Source of the DNA: Rhodocista pekingensis
GTDB lineage: Bacteria > Pseudomonadota > Alphaproteobacteria > Azospirillales > Azospirillaceae
Assembly (NCBI RefSeq): GCF_042665545.1
Contig: NZ_JBHTCM010000025.1
Location: 96,673-160,672 of the forward strand
DNA length: 64,000 bases
Reading direction: 5' to 3'
The position numbers and the translations under genes are program-made. The notes below the pieces were generated by a model. The model saw only the letters and a program-made list of their open reading frames with translations. It did not search any database and was not told the DNA's origin. Numbering within the stretch: position 1 is the first letter of the stretch; each line of letters begins with the position of its first letter. Positions 17,064 to 24,588 of the stretch are shown one piece after another.

Positions 17064-18298
17064 CGTGCCCCCTCGCCGCCGCTGCGGCCCCAGATGTCGT
17101 GGATGACGCTCTCGATCTCGGCGTTGACGCTGTTCAGATAGTCCAGCCCGCGCTCATAGGTGCGGCGGTTCACGTCGCTGGCTTCCAGCTCGTAGTAGCT
17201 CTGCTTCATGTTGCCGGCATTGTCGAGGCCGGTGGTCAGGGCCATCCGGTTGGTCATCAGCGTGTCCGCGAAGACCGCCCCCATCCACTTCACGAGCTGG
17301 GTCTGGTTGGCATCGGAGGTCTGGTACTTGGTGACCAGCAGGCGCACGGCATCGAACTGCTTGACCCGTCCGCCCTCGGCCGCGGCCAGCGTCTCCAGCG
17401 TCTCATGCACCATGCGGAAGAACCGCCCGGCGGAGGAGAAGTCCAGCATGGAGGGCGGGATCGGCACCAGCAGCAGGTTCGCCGCCATCACCGCGTTGAT
17501 GGACAGGTACGACAGCGACGGCGGGCAGTCGCAGACGACGACGTCGTAGCGGTCGTCGATCGACGGCAGGGCGTCCGCCAGCACCCGCCAGAAGCGCAGC
17601 TCGCGCTGGCGCATCTGCCGCACCGGGACCTCGAACTCGGTGGAATAGAGGCCCAGGTTCGCCGGCACGATGTCCAGCCCGTCCCAGTAGGTCGGGCGGG
17701 CGAGGTCGGCCAGCGACGCCGTGCGGCTCCCCTCGTCCAGGGTGAACAGGCGGTAGAGCGTGTCCAGCCGGTCGAAGTCCTCGTCCGGGACCAGCCCGAA
17801 CATGGAGGTGGCGCTGGCCTGGCTGTCCAGGTCGATCAGCAGCACCCGGTAGCCCTGGAGCGTAAGGTACTGCGCCAGATGCACGGAATGGGTCGTCTTC
17901 GCCGCCCCGCCCTTGAAGTTGGCGACGGTGACCGTGGCCAGCTTTTCCCCGCGTGCCCGGTCGCGCCCGACCCGGTAGCGCGCGTCGCCCGTGGCGGCGA
18001 ACAGGCGGCGGCGGATCTCGTTGACCTCGGCCAGGGTGAAGGCGCGGCGGTTGCCGGCGCCGACCACCGTGCCCTCGGGCCAGCCGTCCTGTCGGATCAG
18101 GCCGCGCAGGTGGCTTTCGGAGATGCGCAGCAGCCGCGCCGCCTCCGGCGTCGGGATCAGGCGCAGATGCTTGGACTTGTCGGGGTGCGACTGCACCTCG
18201 ATGATGCGGCGCTGGATGGCGTCACAGCCCTCCGAATGCTCCAGGAACAGCCGCAGGGGGTCGGTCGTGCCCAGCGCTGTCCGTTCCGCCGTGTCCAT
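17060..18298 (-). CDS. parA: ParA/RepA-type partition ATPase
   Basis: A 412-residue type Ia partition ATPase. Residues 48-72 are a helix-turn-helix (PTPEAARLLRISESHLRGLI), as in plasmid ParA proteins that autoregulate their operon. The deviant Walker A is NFKGGAAKTTHS (128-138), followed by LIDLDSQASAT (154-164) and the Walker B region VVVCDCPPSLSYL near residue 250. It drives replicon segregation with ParB. Immediately upstream is a dyad-rich element that is a good candidate for its operator or a parS-like site. The pair implies that this window sits on a plasmid or chromid. Confidence 0.93.
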   Translation of the reverse strand: MDTAERTALGTTDPLRLFLEHSEGCDAIQRRIIEVQSHPDKSKHLRLIPTPEAARLLRISESHLRGLIRQDGWPEGTVVGAGNRRAFTLAEVNEIRRRLFAATGDARYRVGRDRARGEKLATVTVANFKGGAAKTTHSVHLAQYLTLQGYRVLLIDLDSQASATSMFGLVPDEDFDRLDTLYRLFTLDEGSRTASLADLARPTYWDGLDIVPANLGLYSTEFEVPVRQMRQRELRFWRVLADALPSIDDRYDVVVCDCPPSLSYLSINAVMAANLLLVPIPPSMLDFSSAGRFFRMVHETLETLAAAEGGRVKQFDAVRLLVTKYQTSDANQTQLVKWMGAVFADTLMTNRMALTTGLDNAGNMKQSYYELEASDVNRRTYERGLDYLNSVNAEIESVIHDIWGRSGGEGAR

Positions 18299-18325
18299 GC
18301 GATCTTCCTCCGTCCGTGCAGTTCC

Positions 18326-18363
18326 CGTTCTTATCCGGGATGCGCATCGAAAGGGAAAGAACG
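18326..18363. promoter_or_regulatory. nested dyad upstream of parA (operator or parS candidate)
   Basis: Outer arms CGTTCTT (18326-18332) and AAGAACG (18357-18363) surround a perfect inner palindrome GATGCGCATC (18339-18348); the two centres coincide within one base. The element lies 28-65 bp upstream of the parA start. ParA proteins with an N-terminal helix-turn-helix bind such operators, and centromere sites are often in this position. Confidence 0.5.
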
Positions 18364-18447
18364 AATTCTGGCGGAGTGATGAATTTATGCAGGAATGCGG
18401 CAGAAATCCCGCACTGCCTGGACTCTTCGACGCTCCGGACGCCGACG

Positions 18448-19221
18448 TCAGTAGCGCGGCAGCACGGCGGTGGACCCGGACCCGGCAAGCCGTTCCACCG
18501 TGACACCGACGCCGTAGAGCCGCTCCAGCGCCGCTGCGGTGGCGACCGTCTCCGGCGGACCCAGGGCTGCGATCCGCCCGCCGTCCAGCAGGGCCACGCG
18601 GTCGGCCAGGGCGTGGGCCTGTGCCGGATCGTGGGTGGACAGGATGATGGCGCGCCCCTCCGCCTTCAGGGCGCGGATTCGTTCCAGCACCCGGACCTGG
18701 TTGCCGAAATCCAGGCTGGAGGTGGGCTCGTCCAGCACCAGCAGCGGCGCTCCCTGCGCCAGCGCCCGCGCGATCAGCGCCAGTTGCCGCTCGCCACCCG
18801 ACAGGCGGGTGCAGGGCCGTCCGGCCAGATGGCCGATGCCCATCAGGCCGATGGCCTCCGCCGCGGCCGCATGATCGGCCGGGCCGGGCGTGCGGAAGGG
18901 GCCGATGTGCGGCGCGCGGCCCATCAGCACCAGCTCCGCGACAGTGAAGGGGAAGCCGGCGGTGGCGTGCTGCGGCACCAGGGCCACGCGGCGGGCGATC
19001 TCGTCGCGCGCCAGCCGGGCGATGTCGTCGCCGTGCAGCAGCACCCGTCCGGACCGGGCCGGCAGCAGGCCCAGCAGCGTCTTGAACAGGGTGGTCTTGC
19101 CGCTGCCGTTGGGACCCAGCAGGCAGAGCACCTCCCCGGCCGCCAGCGACAGCTCGACCCCGGCGCCGACGGTGCGGCCCGGATAGCCGAAGGCCAGGGC
19201 GCGGGTTTCCAGCAGGATCAT
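18448..19221 (-). CDS. ABC importer ATPase (FecE/BtuD type)
   Basis: A 257-residue ATPase with Walker A GPNGSGKTTLF (about 35-45), Q-loop in VALVPQHATAGFPFTV, signature LSGGERQLALIARAL, Walker B LLVLDEPTSSLDFGNQ and the switch histidine in LSTHDPAQA. The pattern is that of type II importers for siderophores, haem, cobalamin or molybdate. It powers the permease encoded just upstream; the genes overlap by four bases. It is the last gene of a five-gene operon with TrmO, a TonB receptor, a binding protein and the permease. Confidence 0.92.
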   Translation of the reverse strand: MILLETRALAFGYPGRTVGAGVELSLAAGEVLCLLGPNGSGKTTLFKTLLGLLPARSGRVLLHGDDIARLARDEIARRVALVPQHATAGFPFTVAELVLMGRAPHIGPFRTPGPADHAAAAEAIGLMGIGHLAGRPCTRLSGGERQLALIARALAQGAPLLVLDEPTSSLDFGNQVRVLERIRALKAEGRAIILSTHDPAQAHALADRVALLDGGRIAALGPPETVATAAALERLYGVGVTVERLAGSGSTAVLPRY

Positions 19222-20255
19222 GTCCAGCCCCGCCGCCCCAGGGCCATCAGCCAGAGGAAGAAGGGCGCCCCCAGGCAGGCGGTCAGGATGCCCAGTGGCA
19301 CCTCCACCGCCGCCACGGTGCGGGCCAGCGTGTCCAGCACCAGCAGGAAGCCCGCCCCCAGCAGCAGCGACGCCGGCAGCAGCCGCGTGAAGTCCGGCCC
19401 CACCAGCATCCGGGCCACATGCGGCACCAGCAGCCCGACCCAGCCGACCAGTCCGGCGACGGCGACGCTGGCGGCCGTCATCAGCGTCGCCCCGGCGATG
19501 AACAGCAGGCGCAGCCGCCGCGTCTCCAGGCCCAGCGCCTTCGCTTCCTCTTCCCCCAGGGTCAGCAGGTTCATCCGCCAGCGGAACAGCCACAGCGGCA
19601 GCAGTCCCAGCAGGCAGGCAGGCAGTAATGCCAGCATGTCATCAGGCCCGACCGCTGCCAGGCTGCCAAGCAGCCAGTAGGTGATGGCAGGAAGCTGGTC
19701 GTAGGGATCGGCCAGCACCTTCAGCAGGCTGATGGCGGCGCTCAGCATGGCTCCGACGGCGATCCCCGTCAGCACCAGTTGCAGCACGGGATCGTGCCCG
19801 CGCAGCGCGGACCCGATCAGATAGACCAGCGCCACGGCGGCCAGCCCGCCGGCGAAGGCCAGCGCCTGGATGACCAGCACCGGCTGCGCCAGCACGATGC
19901 CCAGGATGGCGCCCAGGCTGGCCCCGGCGGACACACCCAGCAGGTCCGGGCTGACCAGGGGATTGCGGAACAGCGACTGGTATGCCCCGCCGGCGGCGGC
20001 CAGGGCGGCCCCCACGGCCAGGGCGGCCACCACCCGCGGCAACCGTATCTGCCAGATCACCGTCTCCACGGCGGGAGAAAGGCCGCTCTCCCCGCCCGTC
20101 AGGCGCGCCCGCAGTGCGGCCAGAAGCTCGCCCGGCCCCACCGGGTACTGGCCGACGGCGAAGGCCAGCAGCACTGCCCCGCATACGGCGACCGCGGGCA
20201 GCCAGCGCCGCCAGGGCAGGGGCGGGGACACCGTCGGCCGGGTCTCGGCCGTCAC
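19218..20255 (-). CDS. ABC importer permease (FecCD/BtuC family)
   Basis: A 345-residue inner-membrane permease of the BtuC fold, with about ten helices. Family marks are RLPRVVAALAVGAALAAAGGAYQSLFRNPLVSPDLLGVSAGASLGA (about residues 73-118) and, near the C terminus, GLVGWVGLLVPHVARMLVGPD. It forms the channel for the substrate delivered by the periplasmic protein encoded upstream. It overlaps both neighbours by four bases, so the three genes are translationally coupled. Confidence 0.93.
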   Translation of the reverse strand: MTAETRPTVSPPLPWRRWLPAVAVCGAVLLAFAVGQYPVGPGELLAALRARLTGGESGLSPAVETVIWQIRLPRVVAALAVGAALAAAGGAYQSLFRNPLVSPDLLGVSAGASLGAILGIVLAQPVLVIQALAFAGGLAAVALVYLIGSALRGHDPVLQLVLTGIAVGAMLSAAISLLKVLADPYDQLPAITYWLLGSLAAVGPDDMLALLPACLLGLLPLWLFRWRMNLLTLGEEEAKALGLETRRLRLLFIAGATLMTAASVAVAGLVGWVGLLVPHVARMLVGPDFTRLLPASLLLGAGFLLVLDTLARTVAAVEVPLGILTACLGAPFFLWLMALGRRGWT

Positions 20256-21316
20256 CGCCCCGCCCCGTCACCGCCGGGCGGGGTCAGCAGCGTGGCCAGT
20301 TCGTCATCGCTCAGGCTGCGATGGTAGAAGCGCTCGAAGAAGTCGCGGACGACCGGACGGATGTCTTCCGGGAAGAGCTCGGGGTAGAGCACGGAGACCA
20401 GCCAGCGCGCCCCGATCAGCCGGTTCACGCCCGGCGGGAAATCCACCCAGGGAAAGGGCAGCCGGGGGGCCAGATGCACCCGGCCCTCGCGCACCGCCCG
20501 CAGCCCGGCCCAGCGCGGATCGTGCCGGGCCAGATCGTAGAAGCGGGCGTCCGTGGTGACGATGGCGTCCGGGTCCCAGGCCAGCACCTGCTCCAGCGAC
20601 ACCTGGGCCAGCCCGCCGGCCCCGGCGGAGACGGCCACGTTCACCGCCCCCACCCGTTCCAGCACCTCCGTGTTGATCGACCCGGCGAGCCCCGTCTCCA
20701 GCCCGTCGGGCCCGCGGCCGTAATAGACCCGCACCCGCCGCTCCGGCGGCAGGGCGGCCAGCCGGCGGTCGATCTCCGCGATCATGGCCTCGGCCCAGCC
20801 GGCAAGATTTCCGGCGCGCGCCTCCAGGCCCAGCAGCGTGCCCAGCCGGCGGTAGGTGGCCGGCGTCGCCGCGAAGTCCCCCGTCAGGACGACATAGGGA
20901 ATGCCGGTCTGGCGCTGCACCCGCTCGGCCAGATCGGCATAGGTGGCGCCGGTGGACCCGGAATCGAGGATCAGATCCGGGGCCAGCGCCACCACCGCCT
21001 CCGGGCTGGCGGTGGCCGCGCGGCCGGTCAACTGGCCCGTGGCCGGCAGGGTGGCATAGGGGGCGGCCAGGGCCGCCTTGACCTCCTCGGCATTCTCCCG
21101 TGGCCAGCCCAGCATCCGCTCCGGCGCCAGGGTGTAGAGCAGGATCGCCGCCGGGCCGCCGGCGACGAAGACCCGATCCACCCGGTCGGGCACCGGCACC
21201 GTCCGGCCGGTATCGTCCTGGAAGCTCCGCGGACCGGCCGCGAGCGCCGTCCCGGCGGCCGGTCCGATGGCGATGAGCAGGGTCAGGGCGCAGCGCAGGA
21301 GGAAGCGGCGCATCAC
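20252..21316 (-). CDS. periplasmic binding protein of a type II ABC importer (FecB/BtuF/MolA-like)
   Basis: A 354-residue protein with a signal peptide (about residues 1-26, ending in TALAA). It starts with the cluster A-3 pattern FQDDTGRTVPVPDRVDRVFVAGGPAA and has ALAPDLILDSGSTG at the lobe boundary. In type II systems this protein hands iron-siderophore, haem, cobalamin, cobalt or molybdate to the permease. The motif GRGPDGLETG in the second lobe is distinctive but I cannot tie it to one ligand. The neighbours (TonB receptor, permease, ATPase) show that the ligand crosses both membranes by a dedicated route. Confidence 0.88.
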   Translation of the reverse strand: MMRRFLLRCALTLLIAIGPAAGTALAAGPRSFQDDTGRTVPVPDRVDRVFVAGGPAAILLYTLAPERMLGWPRENAEEVKAALAAPYATLPATGQLTGRAATASPEAVVALAPDLILDSGSTGATYADLAERVQRQTGIPYVVLTGDFAATPATYRRLGTLLGLEARAGNLAGWAEAMIAEIDRRLAALPPERRVRVYYGRGPDGLETGLAGSINTEVLERVGAVNVAVSAGAGGLAQVSLEQVLAWDPDAIVTTDARFYDLARHDPRWAGLRAVREGRVHLAPRLPFPWVDFPPGVNRLIGARWLVSVLYPELFPEDIRPVVRDFFERFYHRSLSDDELATLLTPPGGDGAGR

Positions 21317-21333
21317 GGGACCTCCGGATCGGA

Positions 21334-21380
21334 CGGGGAAGGGCAGGGGAAGGGGCAGAGGCAGGGGAAGGGCAGGGGAG
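21334..21380. repeat. purine-rich imperfect tandem repeat (GGGGAAGGGCA)
   Basis: About four imperfect copies of an 11- to 12-bp G/A unit in the gap between the TonB receptor and binding-protein genes. In the mRNA (minus strand) it is a C/U-rich stretch between the receptor stop and the next start, where slippage could change spacing. Confidence 0.55.
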
Positions 21381-21395
21381 CGGCGGAACCGGCGG

Positions 21396-23483
21396 TCACA
21401 GCCGGGCCCGGGCGCTGAGATAGAAGGAGCGACCGGCCTCCGGGAAACCGTCCGTGAGCTGGTAGCTGCGGTCGAACAGGTTGCGCACGCCGGCGCCGAC
21501 CTCCACCGTGTCGGTCAGGCTGTAGTCGGCCCGCAGCCCGACCAGGGTATGGGCGCCCGTGCGGTAGTAGAGCCGCCCGTCGGTCGTGGCGGTCCAGCGC
21601 TCGCCCGCCACCTCGACCGTCGGCGTCAGCCGGAGATCGGGCAGCGGCGTCCAGTCGGCATAGAGGAAGACGGTGTGCGTCGGCACCCCGGTGGGTTTCA
21701 GGGCGGCGTTGGTCGGATCGTCGATGTGGCGCTTCACCAGCGCGTAATTTCCGCCCACGGTCAGCGTCTGCGCCAGTTCCACCGCCAGCGACAGTTCCGC
21801 CCCGTAGAACTCGCCCGAGCCGACATTGCGGCTCTGGGTGACGGACTGGCCGTTGTAGATGAAGGGGACGGAGACGACGTAGTCGTCCACGTCGTTGTAG
21901 AAGACTGCCGCCTCGACGGAGAGCGCCCCCGTCGTCCAGGAGCCGCCGAGATCGATGTTGGTGGCCCGCTCGGGCTTCAGGTCCGGGTTCGAGGTGGCAC
22001 CGCCGAAGCGGGAGCTGAAGCGCTCGAACAGGGTGGGGAAACGGGTGCGCGACGACAGACGGGCATGGAGTTCGGCGTCGTCGCCCAGCGACTGCGACAG
22101 CGCGGCCTGCCAGTTCCAGGCGTCGCTGTCGCGGGTCGGATAGATCACGGGGCTGCCGGTCGCCCCGCCCGCCCAGTCCTCCGCCCGCTTCAGGTCGCGC
22201 CAGTCGTAGCCGAGGCCCGCCGTCAGCAGCAGGGTCGGGGTCAGGGACAGGCGGTTCTCCAGCGCGACAGACCAGGTCTCCTCCGTCGAGACCTGCTCCG
22301 GCTCGGTGAAGCGCGACGGGCTGAAGCTGGTCTGCCATTCGCCGTGCCGGTCGCGGCGGTAATGGACGGCGGCGGCCAGGGTGTCGCGGTCGGCGACCGG
22401 CAGCGTCAGTTCCAGCGATCCGCCGTAGGCCTCGTCGTCATAGTAGCTGTCGAACGCACGCCCCAGCGTCTGCCGCGTCTGGGCGGCATCGTCGAAGGCC
22501 TGCAACAGGTTGTCGAACCCGTTGTAATAGGCCCGCGTCTTCAGGGTCGTTCCGGTCCCGATCCGGGTGCTGGAGAGGAAGTACAGGCTGTCCAGGTCCC
22601 AGTACGGCCAGCGCCAGTAGCGCTGGATGGAGGCGGGGTCGGTGACGTGCAGCGGCGCGTTCTTCGATCCCTCCTGGCGGGTGTAGCTCAGGCTGTACTC
22701 GTCGGTGTCGTTCGGGGTCAGCCCGACCTTGGCGTTGACCCGCCAGTCCTCCGTCTCCGAGCGGTTGCGGCGACCGCCATCCTCCGTCGCGGTCGGCGTG
22801 AAATCCTTGGGCAGGGTATAGTGGTCGCGGTCGTTGCGGGCGGCGGAGACCTGGGCGTACCAGCCCTGCTGGCGGGTGCCGGCCAGCCCGAACAGGGTCT
22901 TGCCGGCGAAGTCGGTGTCGCGGTCGAGCGTGACGGTGGCGCTCGCCTCCAGCTCGATCTCCTCGGTCGGCCGGCGCGTCACCAGATTGATGGCCCCGCC
23001 CATCCCGCCCGGCCCGTCCAGCACCGAGGCGTAACCCTTGGCGATCTGCACCTCGGCCACGTCGGCCGTCAGGAAGCGCCCGAAATCCAGGCGGTTGTCC
23101 GCCGGCAGATAGACCCGGATGCCATCGATCGAGAGCGGCACCTGGAAGCGGTCGAAGCCGCGCACGGAGATCAGGCGTTCGTTGCGCGAGCCGCCGGAGT
23201 TGGACGCGGTGACGCCGGGCACGAGACTCGCCGCTTCGTCCAGGGTCGGCCGGTTGAAGCGGTAGATGGCGGCGTCGGACAGGCTGGTGCCGCCGATGGC
23301 GAGCCGCTCGCTGCGCCGGCCGACGATGACGATCTCACCCAGTTCGAAGGCCGCCGATCCCCGGTTCCTGTCCTGTGTCTGACGGTCCTGCGCGCCCGCG
23401 GGAGGGGCGGCCGTCAGCGCGGTGGCCGTCAGAACGGTGGTGGCGAGCAGAAGCGCAAGACGGGGACGGACGGGGATCGGCAT
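21396..23483 (-). CDS. TonB-dependent outer-membrane receptor (with ABC importer)
   Basis: A 695-residue receptor. The start is the ATG at 23483, which gives a signal peptide ending in PPAGA-Q. The TonB-box-like region is GEIVIVGRR (about 42-50), then the plug domain with LDEAASLVPGVTASNSGG, LISVRGFDRFQVPLSIDGIRV and GGMGGAINLVTRRP (to about 170), and a 22-strand barrel ending in the C-terminal pattern SFYLSARARL, with an aromatic-rich last strand. It takes up a chelated or bulky ligand using TonB-ExbB-ExbD energy. It is second in the operon after trmO and 79 bases before the binding-protein gene. The ligand is undetermined. Confidence 0.92.
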   Translation of the reverse strand: MPIPVRPRLALLLATTVLTATALTAAPPAGAQDRQTQDRNRGSAAFELGEIVIVGRRSERLAIGGTSLSDAAIYRFNRPTLDEAASLVPGVTASNSGGSRNERLISVRGFDRFQVPLSIDGIRVYLPADNRLDFGRFLTADVAEVQIAKGYASVLDGPGGMGGAINLVTRRPTEEIELEASATVTLDRDTDFAGKTLFGLAGTRQQGWYAQVSAARNDRDHYTLPKDFTPTATEDGGRRNRSETEDWRVNAKVGLTPNDTDEYSLSYTRQEGSKNAPLHVTDPASIQRYWRWPYWDLDSLYFLSSTRIGTGTTLKTRAYYNGFDNLLQAFDDAAQTRQTLGRAFDSYYDDEAYGGSLELTLPVADRDTLAAAVHYRRDRHGEWQTSFSPSRFTEPEQVSTEETWSVALENRLSLTPTLLLTAGLGYDWRDLKRAEDWAGGATGSPVIYPTRDSDAWNWQAALSQSLGDDAELHARLSSRTRFPTLFERFSSRFGGATSNPDLKPERATNIDLGGSWTTGALSVEAAVFYNDVDDYVVSVPFIYNGQSVTQSRNVGSGEFYGAELSLAVELAQTLTVGGNYALVKRHIDDPTNAALKPTGVPTHTVFLYADWTPLPDLRLTPTVEVAGERWTATTDGRLYYRTGAHTLVGLRADYSLTDTVEVGAGVRNLFDRSYQLTDGFPEAGRSFYLSARARL

Positions 23484-23545
23484 GGCGGCGGCGTCTCCAG
23501 CGGGCAGGACTGCGCCGGGGCCGGCCCATCCGCCCCGGCCAGCGG

Positions 23546-24067
23546 TCAGGAACGGGGCGGGACCCCGCCGCCGGGCGCGTCGCCGGGCGTGGGCGGGGCG
23601 AGGGGGGTGAAGATCCGGCGGTCGGGCTTCAGATCCAGCAGCGGCGTGCCGTCCACGCAGTCCAGACCGCGCACATGCAGCACCGGCCCTTCGATCCGCA
23701 GCAGAGTCACGATCTGCGTGCCGATCGGGTTCGGGCGCAGCGGGGAGCGCAGGGCGAAGGTGCCGCGGGTCTGGCCGTCGTCGCGCGGGCTCTGGCGGAC
23801 CAGGGTGCGTGCCGAGCGGTCCAGCCAGTACAGCACCTCGATCTCGCCATACCGCTCCAGCCCGTCCAGGGCGGCGACCCAGGGCTCGAACACCTCGATA
23901 CGGCAGACCGGGCCGTCGTCCCGGCCCTGCCGGGGACACTCCTCCGGGCGGGTCCAGGGGGTGTGGATGCGGCCGATGAAGTAGAGCGTGGCATCCGTCG
24001 CCGCCGGGGCCTCCACGGCCACTTCCCCGGTCCTCAGCGTCGTCGCGGTCCTGCCCGGTCCTTGCAT
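23546..24067 (-). CDS. trmO: TrmO/TsaA-family SAM-dependent methyltransferase
   Basis: A 173-residue protein of the YaeB/TsaA/TrmO family. Conserved parts are the first strand IGRIHTPW (about 30-37), a middle EVLYWLDRSAR and the signature RSPLRPNPIGTQIVTLL. Known members methylate N6-threonylcarbamoyladenosine at position 37 of tRNA-Thr using SAM. This one has an extended N terminus and heads a TonB/ABC uptake operon, an association that housekeeping TrmO does not need. A separate role for this copy, for instance in making or handling a metal ligand, is only a guess. It has 62 bases to the receptor gene, so co-transcription is likely. Confidence 0.85.
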   Translation of the reverse strand: MQGPGRTATTLRTGEVAVEAPAATDATLYFIGRIHTPWTRPEECPRQGRDDGPVCRIEVFEPWVAALDGLERYGEIEVLYWLDRSARTLVRQSPRDDGQTRGTFALRSPLRPNPIGTQIVTLLRIEGPVLHVRGLDCVDGTPLLDLKPDRRIFTPLAPPTPGDAPGGGVPPRS

Positions 24068-24588
24068 CGCGTCACCCTGTTCCGCCGTCTGCCCGGCTGG
24101 TCCGGTTGCGGGGCCACGGCCACCGCATCTTCCGAACCGCTATATCCGGAAGAATACAAAGGGTGTCGAGCTTACCGCAAGTGCGAAACGGCAGGCGCGG
24201 CACCGGTCGGGACGGGAGTCGCTGGTGATAAGGGCATCAGGAACCCGGCCCGCCACGAGGAAGCGAACCGGGCCCGGGTGGCTGGCGTAAATGGACCCAC
24301 GAAGCAGAATATCTTTTCGATACATACATATGATAGCAAGAAACAACCGGTCGATTGCGGCTCTCGATAAGGCAATAACTCGTCTACATTGCCGGAAAAC
24401 TGAGCCCTTCGTGCCACACATGTTACGAAATAGTGAAGCCGCGACACTCCGAAGGTTGGAGCATTTCCCCACGCTTGCTAGCCATCTGCCCCCGGTGGTG
24501 CGCGGAGGCTGGTCGAACGGTGCGCCCACCGTCATGGCAGCGCGGCCCGTTCCGCCGCCCGTTGGTTTGCTCCAGAGAACGAAGGGAA
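24068..24588. other. 521-bp divergent control region
   Basis: No gene seen. The stretch 24290-24440 is clearly AT-richer than the surroundings and probably holds the promoter of the large TonB receptor to the right. The left part carries the dyad described separately. I looked for a cobalamin riboswitch serving the leftward operon and found no B12 box. Confidence 0.45.
24129..24161. promoter_or_regulatory. dyad upstream of the trmO-TonB-ABC operon (ModE-like by one reading)
   Basis: Inverted repeat CTTCCG-N12-CGGAAG (24129-24152). Overlapping it, CGCTATAT-N8-ATACAAAG (24138-24161) resembles the ModE box (CGTTATAT-N8-ACATAACG): 7 of 8 on the left half, 5 of 8 on the right. It is 60-95 bp upstream of the trmO start, a normal operator position. 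Which reading is right is open. Confidence 0.35.

Noticed and set aside
15350..18298. complete repABC cassette
   Set aside because: RepA- and RepB-like genes are present, but the next gene after repB is a YczE-type membrane protein on the other strand, not repC.
24068..24588. cobalamin riboswitch before the trmO-TonB-ABC operon
   Set aside because: No B12 box or GCCACTG element on the minus strand in this region, unlike the clear one upstream of bluB.
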